Source: Uloborus plumipes
Taxonomy: Eukaryota > Arthropoda > Arachnida > Araneae > Uloboridae
Reading direction: 5' to 3'
DNA: 64,000 bases
NCBI GenBank assembly: GCA_038373865.1
Contig: JAXGGA010005142.1
Span: 1-64,000 of the forward strand
The position numbers and the translations under genes are program-made. Each line of letters opens with the position of its first letter. Position 1 is the stretch's first letter. This document shows, piece by piece, positions 24,412 to 37,165 of the stretch. Below the pieces are notes generated by a model. That model saw only the letters and a program-made list of their open reading frames with translations, had not been told where the DNA came from and searched no databases.

Positions 24412-25998
24412 TGTGTTCAATTACACCAAGGAAGCCTTAAGACTAAAATTAAGAAAAATATATGAGAAATGACATAACAAACGACATAAAAATATACAAC
24501 TTAAAAGGAAGAAAAAGGAATAAAGCTGCATAATTCTATGGAAAAAAAAATATGTACAAAAACATTTTAATTTTGTAAAACATATACTATACTTGTGATT
24601 AGAGAGAAACCAGAATTATCTTGATTGAACATTCTTTTACATTGATAACATTTCATGATTTAACTCTGGCATTTTCTCAAATAAACTATAATGCACTTTA
24701 AAATGTTATCTCTGGAATAATTACAGTACCAACCGGTCAAAAAATAAAGAAGTGAGGACTAAATCATTTTATGAGACTTTACTTTTACTGCTAAAATGCA
24801 TAGAATAAAAATTTATCTTTTTATAATTATTATTATTTATTTATTTTGTTTACGACTAAATAAAAAATATACAAGTGACAGAACAAAACTAAATAATCTT
24901 CACATTGAAGTGAGATTTTCAATTTTAGTTATAGACATTTATTTTGCACCATTGCATCAACACAATAGAAACATATTTTGGTAATTGATACATTGAGTGC
25001 AGGAATTTAAAACCATCAGTAAAGTTAAAGTGAAAATATTTAGGACAAGTCTATAAAAATAGGCTTACTTGCAAGAGATCATACTTGATCATTTGATGAT
25101 ACTGATTTTGTTGCACTTAGGCAGAATTTGAAAGAGGCTTTTCCATAAGGATTGGACAGTTGTGATATTAATCTGCAGTAGACAGAGTTTAAGGAAAAAC
25201 TAGCAAAAACTGGCTGTGGATTATATTCCTTTTAGGAGAAAAGAAGGTTACACTAAAATTTGATCATGTGGTTCTCCAGGGAAACTAAAGATGTTTTTAT
25301 AAGCTAGCCACTTTCATTGGTTTAAAGAAGCTGGTCACTGTGCAAAAAGGCTCCATTATTGCAAGGCATAAATTTAAGTACTTGATATGGTTTCAGAAAG
25401 AGAATAGCATAGAACAAAACTATCTTCATGGCAATAATATTTAAACACACCTAGTGAATATTTGAATAAATTAGAAACATTAGCACAGCCATTTATGACA
25501 TTAAAAATATACTTACTATTATATTCTTTAAGAAACATTCATAATTCACATGGTAATAGAAGAAGCTTTCATCATAAAAGATGAGATGAGTGCATAACTG
25601 TTATATACAACATATTAAAAAACAAGCAGTTTCCAAGTTTTTCACTTGTAAAGAAGAAACATGATGATGAAGTACTAAACAGCTCCGTGTCAAATAAAGT
25701 GATGATGATGGTGATAGAAGTGTTTAAATAACAGTTTTTTCACAGCCAAATCAGGTATTTTCTTCTTAGCAATAAAATATACTTCCATTAGGAGTGCCAA
25801 GTTATTAATAAGAGGAGAATCCTAAAACAAAACATTACAAGATTAAATTATCAATGTGAAAAACAGAAATAATTTATTTAACTAATCAAACATCTGAAGA
25901 AAAAAATATACATTAAAAATGCAAATTGAACTACATTTTTAGATTGAAATTACTTAGTTCCTGTTGGAGTAGAATTTCTGTGCATTAATTTCTAATAT

Positions 25999-26250
25999 AG
26001 CCCATAGATGCACAAAGCAGCTAAATTAATAAGCAAAGTTTATATTATAACAAAAAATTAACACATAAAACAAGAAAAGCAATTTCTTTTTTTTTTTTTT
26101 TGGTCTTTTGACCACTCTTGAATCAACCAAAGCTGATGAGTACTAGATTTAACCTTTCTAAAAATTACTTCTATTATTTTTTGCTCCTTTATTTTTTGTA
26201 TTTGCTTTTCATGTTTTATGTGGTATTTTTTTGTTATATATGTGTGTGTG
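25999..26250. repeat. Dispersed repeat, copy 2, rearranged
   Basis: The left part (AGCCCATAGATGCACAAAGC onward) is direct relative to 23074. The right part (GGTCTTTTGACCACTCTTGA onward) is inverted. The two halves also share an ATAACAAAAAAT...ACATAAAACA block as an inverted repeat. Confidence 0.55.
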
Positions 26251-26967
26251 TATATATATATATATATACCTTTTGTATTCACTATTAAATATAGTTTTTA
26301 TTGTATGAAGTATAAAAAATTCAGTAAGCAGTCAGTAAAAACACTTGCGCACCTCTGACTTTTATACCTCATAATCAAGAGTTAACGTAAATTATACCTT
26401 TATTTTTATTTAAGAAATAAAAAAAAATATTTGCAATAGGGTGCAGATTTGAGTTGGAAGCTTGAAATAATGCTAATATATTATTATTTTCCTCTTTTCA
26501 TAGCAACCAAATGTGAATCCTCAGCATTTATATGAGTAATCATAGCCTAGCATTAGCAATAACAATTTAAATCTAGCCATCATGATGTTGCCTCGTAGGA
26601 GTTTCTAGGTTTCAAAAGGAATAACTTACGTGCTGTATTTAGTGAATCAAATTTTTAAATAAAAACATAAAAGAAAAAAAATCGTTAGACTGAAAATATG
26701 CACTGCTGATTGCACATTTATTAAATACAGAAAAGAAAATCATTTTTTTCAAGACAAAATTGATTGCATTAAAAAAAATTCTTAAACAAAATTATCCTTT
26801 GGGTTAATCATGATGAGTCAGAAAAGGAAAGTTTCAATATGATCTAAAACTTTAGGTATCAAATTTGGCAAATAAGGTTGGAGAAATCAAAAATTTTGGT
26901 CGCAAAATACAACTAACGACCATTTATTTCTAGCACTATGATAGCCAAAAACTGCACTGCATTTTAA

Positions 26968-27190
26968 CCCCTTCCTACTTGCTCCCATCAAAATCACAGA
27001 CTGGACACATCACACACACACATCGCATTTTTGGACTAGAGTATAAAGTTCAAGTCAAAAATAATCTAAAACTCAAAAAGGAATATGTACATTATAAATA
27101 CCTTAATTTATAAAATTTTCTTGAATCACAATTTTGAAAAAAACTTTTTGTGTATGTGTTTTTAAAAAATATACGGTTGTTAAGATGTTA
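26968..27190 (-). mobile_element. TTAA-flanked piggyBac-like MITE, decayed copy 3
   Basis: It starts TTAA-CCCCTTCCTACTTGCTCCC in the same layout as 11370, and has the TTTTCTTGAATCA and GTTAAGATG regions at the expected distance. The centre has diverged and partly deleted. Confidence 0.6.
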
Positions 27191-29156
27191 TCAATGTTCG
27201 TAAATTTCAAGAAGTTACCGAGGTTTTTCAAGAGTTACCCCAGACCACCTATTTGAGTCAAAATATAACTTATGACACCCCTCTTTTAAATTGCACTCAT
27301 CAATGCCCCCTCCAAAACCAGAAGACTGATCCATCTTTGAGAACAAAGTGCCAATCAACTTGCATTTGTGCTAGGTTTTCATTGGTGCATTACACGTGTC
27401 ATCCTTGAAGATTTTGTGAAGAAAAATTCAAGAATTATGAGATAATGAGCTGTATAGAGTCTGAAGAGGATGACATAATGAGAAAAAAAATTTAACGGGT
27501 AGCTAAAGTTCAAACAGTCATATATTCAAAGAGGATTTACAGATGAACGCATAATAAGCAGTAAGTTATTGCCCTTAAGTCAGAACTACATGCAATATAC
27601 CGAAAGCCCCGGTATGCCAACCGGATGACAGCAGTTTCATCCCAATTTGGACTAGTTTATCTGGAACAGACAAAAACTGAGCTGACCAGCATCCATGCTG
27701 CATGATTCCATGGCATATGAAAGCTCCCTTAAGTGCCAGCTTGAATTCAACACTCATGACTTAGTTAAATTACTAGTTCAATCTTGCACTTCACTGTATT
27801 TATTTGGTAAAAAACTGGGCATCAAAATTCTTAGATTGCAATGGTGACCTACCAACAGTGATAACACATGAAAGAATTGACAACAACTCTTGGGAGCAGG
27901 CGTGCCACGAGCCTAAACTTTTGGGAAAACAGAAATTCTCAACTTGCAAAATGGCACTCATTTGGCGAATGATAAAATACAGGTATGCATAGTTCGTCTG
28001 TCAAAAAAGGGACATTTGGGTATTTGAAAATTGCAATTATATCACCATATTTGCCAAACCGACAGATAAAATTTGCTGCATAAGGAATTTTTGGAGGGTC
28101 ACGGCAACCTTCCATAACCTCCCATCGGAGTGCACCTGGATGGGAGATCTGCACATGGCAAGAAACCAATTAGAAACAAACTTATGCTTTCTGCATATGT
28201 TTATGTGCAGATCTTGCATCAACAATCATGCAAATTCATTAACACCAACAAGAAACGCTATCAAATTTTCTTTTCTCTTATGTTTAAAAAATTGAGCCTC
28301 AAGGTAAGATGTGCCTAGTGGCAGAATTTTTCACAGTAGTCTGCATCGCAAATTAAAAAATACTAAAAATAGTCGATGACAATAGCTTGCATAGACCTAC
28401 GTGTGCTCCCCCGGCAGATTCATAAGTGTGCCCCCTCCCCTAGAGGAAAATTATAATTAACTACAAAGCATATATTTTTAGTGTAACTCTTAAGGCTATT
28501 TTTCTGGATCTTGCAGTCTCGAATCTCGTGCGGACGCCAATCAAAGGGGAGGAGGGGGTCAAAAAAGTTGAAAAAAATATGACATTTATGGACATCCCCA
28601 AATCTAAATCATAAGATTTACTTTTATTGCTTTCAACTGTCTGAAGGGAATAGAGCTAACATTATCATTATTATTTTCCTGGTTGAAGAGTTAACTGACT
28701 TATTTTCAAACAGTTTTAATGCAAATGTCCATCTAGAAGGGATAAAAAAAAATGAGCAGAGTCAATTGTAAAGTCTGTAGCAAAGAAAATGACTAATTTT
28801 TAAGTCAAAAACTTATAAGGGAATGGTTGGGAAGGAGTAGTAAAACAGACAACTGTGCTGAAATGAAATAAAGAGCTAGTTAGAGAAAGCCTATGTTTAC
28901 CATATTTGATTCATATTATAATTCAAGGTGACATGCCAAAAATTACTGAATTTAAAACATTACAAAAAAAAAAATCACAAAAAAAAAAAAAAAATTTTAA
29001 ATTATCAACAACAAAGTCACTAAACATTTCATTCAACTTTTAAACTGAATCAAACTGTTGAAAATCATGGTGAGCATTTCAAAGCTTTTTTTAAATTGTT
29101 TAAAACTTCAGAGTTCTAACCATAAATTACGTGCGAAAGCATGCTTGTCATTTCAA

Positions 29157-29195
29157 AATTTTCCAGGGTATGCTCAAGGCATACCCTGGAAAATT
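29157..29195. repeat. Perfect 17-bp stem hairpin
   Basis: AATTTTCCAGGGTATGC, a 5-base loop, and its exact complement. It lies immediately left of an AT-only tract (29196-29252) that ends at the breakpoint of the truncated transposon. Confidence 0.9.
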
Positions 29196-29253
29196 ATATA
29201 ATATAATATATATAATATAATATATATTAAATATATAATATAATATATATTCC

Positions 29254-30095
29254 TATATGTCGGGCGATCTAGGTGGCCAAATCATTCGTTGGAATTGTCC
29301 AGAATTTTCTTCAAACCAATTGCGAACAGTTGTGGCCCGGTGACATGGCGCATTGTCATCCATAAAAATCCCATCGTTGTTTGGGTACATGAAGTCCATG
29401 AATGGCTGCAAGTGATCTCCAAGTAGCTGCACATAAGCATTTCCAGTCAATGTTCGGTCCAGTCGCACTAGAGGACCAAGTCCATGCCATGAAAAAACAG
29501 CCCACACCATTACGGAGCCACCACCAGCTTGAACAGTGCCTTGCTGACAGTTTGGGTCCATGGCTTCGTGGGGTCTGCGCCACACTCGAACCCTACCATC
29601 GGCTCTTACCAGCTGAAATCGTGACTCATCGGACCAGGCCACGGTTTTCCATTCATCTAGGGACCAACCGATATGCTCACGTGCCCACGAGAGTCGCTGC
29701 AAGCGATGTCGTTCTGTCAGTAAAGGCACTCGAGTCGGTCTTCTGCTGGAATAGCCCAAGAAATCCAAATTTCTCCGCACAGTTCTAGCAGACACGTCCA
29801 TTGTACGTCCCACATTGATTTCTACGGTGATTTGACGCAGTGTTGCTTGTCTGTTAGAATTTACGACTCTTTGCAGACGTCGCCGGTCTCGATCTTTAAG
29901 TGCAGGCGGTCGACCACTGCGCTGTCCATGGTGGGATGTTATGCCTGAAATTTCATACTCTCGGCACACTCTTGACACAGTGGATCTGGGATTGTTGAAT
30001 TCTCTAACGATTTCCGAAATGGCATGACCCATGCGTCTAGCTCCAACTAACATTCCGCGTTCAAAGTCTGTTAATTCACGTCGTGCGGTCATCAT
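29254..30095 (-). pseudogene. 3'-truncated Tc1-like transposase
   Basis: ATG at 30095. The 280 residues up to the RSPD motif show no difference from the intact transposase at 54212-55255. The HTH region and the first two catalytic Asp residues are kept (WSDES and MDDNAPCH). The final Glu and the C-terminal about 60 residues are missing where the sequence runs into an AT tract. It cannot encode a complete DDE domain. Complete conservation with the other copy means both were made recently. Confidence 0.95.
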
Positions 30096-30868
30096 CACGT
30101 TAAAACCTCTTCACATGAATAACTTGAACAGAAATGAAAGCTCTGTAAGGCAGAGCGCACACTGGACAGACACGTGTCTGAGACAAAATGCCCCTGTCTC
30201 AAGGGGCAGCGTCAAGCATCAGACAAGTTCATTTTTGCGCGCACACCGAGAAGACAGTTGTCTGACGGAAGCTCGGAAATGCGCATGCGCGGCATCTTGT
30301 TATTACTTAACTTTAACTGTATTTACATCGCGACTTTTTTTTTATTTACGTTTTTGGTTTCAGTTTTAGTGTTGTTTATTTTTTGCTTTTTGCTAACTTC
30401 TAAATTTTGCTGTGGTTTTTAACAGCAGATACGATTCAGCAAATGGTTCCATTCTGGAATATTATTGTCCATTTTCACATGTTCTTGCACCGAGTGACTA
30501 TTAGTTTTCTTTTTTTTTTTTTGGCCATTAAATAAATGCATTCCATAAAAACTGATTACACATGAGTTGATAATTTTTCGAACACGAAATAAAAAAGTAG
30601 TATTTATTTGTACATTATTAATCGATTCAATATAACAATATATCATTACTAATTGCAGTTCGTAAATATAAATTATTTCATATAATTACACTTGTTAATC
30701 ATGAGTGAATCTGATTAATAAGGACTTTCAGACAGAAAACATCGTAGTTCTAAAAAAAAAAGAAAAAAGTATCGAAAATATCAGATGCCATAATATATTT
30801 TAAATAAATATATGATATATTTCATGACAGAGATCTTGCTCGACAAGTGTCACAAATTTATTTAAAAC

Positions 30869-31037
30869 ACAGGCCCGTCATTTCGGGGGGTCAATTGTCC
30901 CCTCCTCCCTGGCTTTGCGAAATCAATGTATTACCATGCAAAATGGACGTGGTTTTTTTTTTTTTGTCATTTTTGGTAAAATTAATATTGTGTATACAAT
31001 CCCCCCCCCCTGGAAATATTCGAAATGACGGGCCTGT
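30869..31037. mobile_element. 169-bp MITE, ACAGGCCCGTCATTTCG ends
   Basis: Perfect 17-bp inverted termini, ACAGGCCCGTCATTTCG and its complement, with C-rich subterminal runs. Nested inside the Harbinger-like element. Confidence 0.8.
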
Positions 31038-32459
31038 TTTTACCAGTGATTTAAAACCTGGAGGTTATGGCCACCAATGGAGTGATTTGGCTTCTGATGG
31101 GGGGGGGGGGGATTCGTTGGGTCGATGAGTACTTAAAAGACCAAAAAGTATAATGAAAAGTCAGCGAGATAATCGAAATTGAAACTGTAACTAATTGTTA
31201 AGTGTTCAGGTAAGGAATTACAACTTTAGAAATAAATAAATTACAGTTCTAGTGCTTCCTAATCACACCTCCGTTGAACATCAAGGATTTTTTTCATCAT
31301 TCACTGACAAGTTCATACCTTTTCAGATTTTTACGTTAACTGTCAGTATATTTTAATTCCTCAGACTTTAGCTTGAGAAAATAATAAGAATTGACTAAAA
31401 AAATACTTATGTTTTTAACAGTAGTTCAGCAATCTTATTTCTGTTTTCCCTTCAAAAATCTATCACTTTGTTTTTGGGGAAAAACTAACTAATTTATTTT
31501 TTTATTTGATTAATAGGGATTGAAAAAAATACTTCATTAATTTTACTTCAAATTAAATTGGGTATTTATATTTTCAATAATCTCGATGTTCACTATCGTC
31601 AATTTATAATTTTTTCAAGGAAGAAAGGGGCGGGGGCGATAAGTGTCAGTCAGTCTCTAAATGGGGGGATGGGCTCAAAAATGTCGGGAAATACTGGTTT
31701 GAACTGTTGAAAACTGACAAAACCAGAAATACGCGTGTAACAAAAGATCAAAGGCAGTCACTAATTTTAAATTAATTCCAAAAAGTTTACAAACTAATGG
31801 TAAAATTAAGCTATAACGGAGTAATTAAAACTTTGTAAAATTAGCATTGTATTAGACAGAACTATATTGATTGCACAAACGGGAAAAAAAATTCTATTAG
31901 AAAAAGCTTTTCATAAGAAGAGTTCAGTTTTTTTAATTATTAAAGACTAGTTTTGTATTTACTTTCTCTGTCATAATTTTCATATTTTATTTCCATTTTT
32001 GACGTGCTGCGAAAAACAATGTGAAATTATAGTAAGTAATTACTTAAGCTTTTAAATTGTTGCCGGAAAACAATTTAAAAAATAATAGAAATTATAAAAC
32101 TGAAGCTTTGTTAAAAAAATTAACACATTAGTTTCAAGGCCTAATATGTTTATTCCTAATATGTGAAATAATAATAAACATATTATATTAATATGTTTAT
32201 TATTAGTTCAAGGCAAGCATATGTTTATGGATTTTGGGCATTAAATCATAACTAAATGACCCATGTGAAGCAGTCGCACTTGACAGAAGGAACGGAAGAA
32301 CTCGTTTTTTTTAAGTAATTTGTTGAACAACAGTACAATTGTGAGTTGCTTGATTATTTTTCGTAGACTGGTGTTTTTTTTTAATGATCTTTTTTGAAGC
32401 TTGATGAATCATTTCCATGATTATAGTGTGCCCCCTCTCCCGACAAAAAAAAAAAAAAA

Positions 32460-32600
32460 AAAAAACATGGTGATGGAAAGAAAAATTAGCATTATGTTGA
32501 AGCAAAAAAAAAAAACATCCTTCGCCCAGGTTCGAACTCACGCCCTTCCCGTTGCGAGGCAGACGCTCTACCAACCACGCCAAAGCGGCTTACCCTTGGA
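32460..32600 (-). repeat. tRNA-derived SINE
   Basis: On the minus strand: GCCGCTTTGGCGTGG, A box TGGTTGGTAGAGCG, loop CTCGCAA (Ala-CGC-like) and B box GAGTTCGAACC, followed by an A/T-rich body and a 20-base A run in genomic orientation. The anticodon and acceptor stems do not pair fully, so it is a SINE head and not a tRNA gene. Confidence 0.65.
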
Positions 32601-33455
32601 CCGTCATTTATTGAAGTAATGTAATATAAAAATGAAAAAAATATATTATAGCACTCAAAAATTCTAATTAATCTAAATCTCCTCACATTCAGGCACTATA
32701 AAGCAGCAGACACACGTTAAAATAGAAAAATGAGAGGAAATAGCCGATATACAGCTTTATGCAAACAGCGGATGCACTTCGATATGGATCCCAGCACTAT
32801 ACCGCCCTACATTTTTTCTTCTCTCAAATTTTTGATTCAACTTTTTTTTGGATGCTTTATAGTTTATCTAAAGGGAACGATATAAAGATTAACTAGAATT
32901 TTAATGTCATTCTCAAGAAACTAAATATTCATTTTGTTTCATACTTTTTAGGTGCGAACCAAGCTGATAGAAATGATTTTTAGCATTAAAAAAAAGCATG
33001 CTATATATTTTCCTATCTTGTACCACTGTTTCTCGGCCGCATTTTTGTTTGAATATAATTTAAAATTGTGCGTATGTGTGTAATTATACAACATTTCATG
33101 TCTAGAAATTACAATTAGCAATTTGCAAGTTAGGCTTCGTATTCCTAAGCGGCGGCCATATTTGAAGACATCGGTGAGACAGATGTTCCAGAATAGTGCA
33201 AGCGCCATTCAGGGGGCAAGCATCAGACACGGACAAGACAGGACGAAGACGTCGCTGTCTTTCCGATGTGCGCGCAGAAGGGCGCTAGAACGGGTTTCTG
33301 CTTTACGCTATTGTGAAGACATTTTGGTCTCAGACTCGTGTCTGCCAAGTGTGCGCTCTGCCTAAAAGCACTGCGCATTTATACCTGTTCTATGCGATGC
33401 TACTGCCATCTGAAAATTTGCATATTGCTATCCCATGACTTTTGTCACTTCAGTG

Positions 33456-35989
33456 TATATGGTCTGAAAAAAAAAGTTCTATTTTTTAAAAAAAATCATA
33501 GCCTTCCAAGGTTTCTGATCCTGATACCCAGGTTTTTTGACCTTTTGATGAAAAACCCGGCTATTTTGGATGTTTTCAAGAATAATTTTGATTACTATCT
33601 CTAATCAGATTTGGCATTCAGATTAATAGATGTTGAGATTAAATACGTTCTGCTGCATATGGTTTTCAATCATGCTTGTATTTTTATTTAAATATATTGT
33701 AAAAAATGTCAAAATTAAAAAATCAACAAATTAGAAAAAATTTAATTTTTATATGAAATATTATGGAAATTCTTTTTTTCTAAAACATGGCCATTAAAGA
33801 AGGAAACGTATACCTCCATTCAGAAACAAATTTTGTGTGTAACATTTGAAAAAATTGCTCCTTGCAATCCCGAAATACATTATGTAGTAATCTATGTTTT
33901 GCAGTTTTCTCATAGCATATAACTAAGTTCTAAGATAAAGCATAAACCAGAAACATGAATAATATCAAGTATTTTTAAAGCTCGAGAAGTTGTAAACAGA
34001 CTTGAATGAAAAGTAAATAAGCCGATAAGTACATACATTTCTGAACAAAGACAAATAATACTAATAATAATAATAAATAATTATAAAACAAGCTAATCTG
34101 GAGTAAACCACCTTCCAATTGATAAAAAATATTAAAATATTTACAATATGCTACAAGATTTGAAATACATGAGAAGCAAATTACGTCAAATGTTGCCATG
34201 TTTCCGAACCGATTGCCTAAAAAATTAAAATATTTATAAAATACAAAGATTGAAATCTCAAGCACGAGAAGCAATTTTTCAAAGTCCAAATAAATTCAAT
34301 GATGTCATAATTCTAAAAATAAAATGTCTTTAGAATTTATTGAAATCAAACAAAATAAGCTAATCTAAGGTAGCGTTTTAAAAATAATTTCCAATTGTCT
34401 AAAACAGCAAAATATTTGCAAGATGCAAAAGAACTGAAATCTGAAATACGGGAGACAAGTTTTTACGACAATGCATATCGAACACATGTTCGAAAAATTA
34501 CAGATAGATTTTTTTTTTTAATTTTAAGCACAATTCAATGATTTTTTTTTTTAAAATCAAGCAAAGAAACTATTTTAAGGTTTTAAAACTCTGTCAAGCA
34601 CTATTTTTTATAAGAAATATAGAACGACTTTGATCCCTGCAAGGCAAAAAAAAAAGGGAAAAATTCCTCTGAAGTATCTCAAATATAGGATTCTATCATA
34701 AATATAGGATTATTTTTCTAAATATAGGAATTATAGGAAATATAGTACTGTTTTTGACCTTTTTTGAAAAATATAGGATTTATAGGAAAAATAGGATGAC
34801 TTTGATCCCTGTGCAGTGAAACTTTGTTGAGAAAATAGTCAAATATCAATTTGTACCAAAATGTTTTCAAGCGCAGGTGCCCGAAGAACAGTCAGGGATT
34901 AAACAAGGTGCCAAAAATTAAAAAATTTTCCAAGGATTCTCTTAAGCCCGCTATTAATATTATAGGACACTTATAAGAGAAATTTTACAAAAAGTTGAAC
35001 AATTCAGATTAAACTTTGGGTGAAAAAACGAGTTTTCCTTGCATTGAAAAGCATCTCACAAAAACTTGAAGTTTTGAAGTATATTTTTGGCAAAAATTTA
35101 CAATTGTATTCATTCCAACTGCTGCAAGTTAAAGTAAGACAAAAGTGAAAATTAAGTTTTAATAAACAGTTTTTGTTATGTTCCTTGATATAAATACAGG
35201 CAAGTACTTACTTTGAATATAGTGCACATTATTAAAAACTGTAAGTATTTATAATATTGTACTTCTAGTATTTACTCATTCAAATACATTGATACAACAT
35301 AATATAAAAACTGATTTATACAAAAAAATATTTCAAGAAATCAAATAATTTTTTTGACAACAAGATGTTAAAGCTAAAAAATAGATTTGCTTTTCAGAAC
35401 ACATCAAAGGTTTTACATCAAGCCAAATTTTCCACTTAAAAATATGACACTTACTACTGACAATGAACATATTTTGATGCTCAAATTTTAGATTAAAATA
35501 ATCACAGCTTTCACATTGATTAGAGCAACAAGAGACCATAGAATATTTCAAAAGTAGTACTGAAATGGAGTAAAATTCAACAGACAATGAATGGGATCGG
35601 CGGTTTTTATTCCGAAATATCCCTCAATGCAGAAAACCAGTTAATTTTATAACAAAAACAAAACGAAGTTGAGAAGCGCTGCTTTGCCTTGTCACCTTTC
35701 TTCACTTTACTTCAAAAGTTTACATTCATCTAAAGCATGGCCGCACTAGATCTATACAGTCCGTTAAATTTTAACAATCGCTGAATATTGTGGAAAAAGT
35801 CACGTAGTTTTGAGTGTTACAGCGCCATCTAGCTCTATGAATCTGAAAATTACTTGACGTAGCTCCTTGGCGCGTTTGACATATATTTGAAAATGCGTCA
35901 TCGTTTCAGCTTGATAGTTTTTAAAGTTTCAGTTTCAAAACCACGGAATAGAAAGAAGGAGAGAAATGTTCTACGGATGCGCTAGTTTG
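33456..35989. other. AT-rich intergenic stretch
   Basis: No coding or structured element was recognised. A segment at 34625-34810 holds repeated ATATAGGA motifs between two direct copies of GACTTTGATCCCTG. A CTCF-like motif (CAGCGCCATCTAG) lies at 35820-35832. Confidence 0.5.
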
Positions 35990-36796
35990 AAAGTGGCAAC
36001 GAATTCTCACCCGCCGCCAGAGGACGCTAGCTGAAACGCTCCCTATCTCCTACGGGAGTCAATGTAATAAATGATACTGAATCTGTCATCTTTTTAAATG
36101 CTGCTATGGGAAAGAAAAAGTTTTTTTTTCAACTGGATTTTTGTGTAAACCATCGATTAACATTATGAACTAAACATGACTTTGATCCCACTGAAATTTT
36201 GCCGTATTTTTTAAGAAAGATGTTTAATCGACGGCATCTAGCTACTTGCCAAATTTGACATATATGCGACTGTATGTGACATTTTCTTTGCATTGTACGA
36301 TATAATTTTTGCTGAGAATCAGTTCTCTAAATTGTTGACAAAGTAAGCATGAGGCAAAAAATTAATTTTGTCAGAATTTAATTTTGTTATTAATTAAATA
36401 TATTTAGTAGACAAAATAATTATTAGTTTAAATATATTTAGTTCATAATGTTAATCGATGGTTTGAGCAAAATTCCAATTAAAAAAAAATATTCTTGCCA
36501 ACAGCAGTCTTTAAAAATGACAGATTCTGTCAGATTTGGCAAGTTGGTCAGTGCATTCGATTAAACCTATTTCTCAAAGAATACGGCACCTATTTTCGTC
36601 GGATGAAAATCATATTTAATTCATAATGTCAATCGAAGATTTACACCAAAATCAAGTTGAAAAAATTTTTTTTTCTTCCCCATAGCAGCATTTAAAAAGA
36701 TGACAGATTCAGTATCATTTACATTGATTCCCGTAGGAGATAGGGAGCGTTTCAGCTAGCGTCCTCTGGCGGCCGGTGAGAATTCGTTGCCACTTT
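35990..36796. mobile_element. 0.8-kb foldback element with CTCF-like arms
   Basis: Inverted arms of about 185 bases (35990-36175 and 36612-36796) start AAAGTGGCAACGAATTC. Each contains CCGCCAGAGGACGCTAG (36014-36030; complement 36756-36772), close to the CTCF core consensus. A third, partial copy of the arm sequence (CATAATGTTAATCGATGGTT) is near 36440. No coding potential. Confidence 0.75.
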
Positions 36797-36929
36797 TAGA
36801 TAGCAGAGATTTAGCTCCTCCTCTTTAATCTCCTTGTTCAAAACACTACGGAATAGCTTTTTAAAAAGTGCCGCGTTTTGGTGTGGGATTATTTTTATAA
36901 CAAAAACTTATGTTTTTTTTTTAGTTTTT

Positions 36930-37165
36930 GTTTGATTAATTTAATATTGTATTTTTGTTCATTTATTTCATTGTTGTATTTTTGTTTATTTATTTTACTA
37001 GTGTATTTTTGTTTATTTATTTTTTAGTGTATTTCCATTCACTTAATTTTGTGTATTTATTTTATTAGTGTTTTTTTATTTATTTTACTAGTGTATTTTT
37101 GTTTATTTATTTTATTAGTGTATTTTTATTTATTTATTTTTTTAGTATATTTCTACTTACTTAAT
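36930..37165 (+). repeat. T-rich minisatellite
   Basis: Imperfect units of about 28-35 bases of the form TTATTTTACTAGTGTATTTTTG, seven or so copies. The open frame across it is an artefact of the repeat. Confidence 0.8.

Larger units (their letters stand above)
24443..29156. other. Upstream region of Roquin; intron of 5' UTR or intergenic
   Basis: AT-rich with no recognisable coding exon. It holds the dispersed repeat at 25999-26250, a TG/TA microsatellite near 26238-26270 and a decayed MITE at 26968-27190. The segment 27560-28320 is of more balanced composition with several short open frames on both strands, but no family was recognised. Confidence 0.6.
30149..33362. mobile_element. 3.2-kb Harbinger-like non-autonomous element
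   Basis: The termini GGCAGAGCGCACACTGGACA and, inverted, GGCAGAGCGCACACTTGGCA are flanked by TAA on both sides. The empty site is known from the intact DD36E copy and contains a single TAA, so the 3-bp target duplication is proven within the window. A 3-bp TWA target and GG...CC ends are typical of PIF/Harbinger. No transposase or Myb-like gene was recognised. It carries a nested MITE (30869-31037) and a SINE (32460-32600); the rest is AT-rich. Confidence 0.88.
29254..33455 (-). mobile_element. Truncated Tc1-like DD36E element, split by a Harbinger-like insertion
   Basis: The 5' end (CACTGAAGTGACAAAAG at 33455, beside TA) to the catalytic region of the intact copy at 54069-55286 is present on the minus strand. 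It is interrupted at 30149-33362 and lost beyond 29254. Joining 33363-33455 with the part left of 30149 gives the same sequence as the intact copy, less one TAA. Confidence 0.95.

Noticed and set aside
24418..24420. Roquin start three codons upstream of the ATG
   Set aside because: That codon is TTG and is preceded by an in-frame TAA; the ATG at 24411 matches the conserved N terminus.
27560..28320. Possible exon in a stretch of more balanced composition
   Set aside because: Several short frames on both strands, no recognised family, no convincing splice pattern.
29402..29788. 128-codon plus-strand frame, also found antisense at 54519-54905
   Set aside because: It is the antisense shadow of the conserved transposase gene in both copies.
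32515..32600. Functional tRNA-Ala gene
   Set aside because: The B box is good, but anticodon and acceptor stems do not pair and an A-rich SINE body follows.
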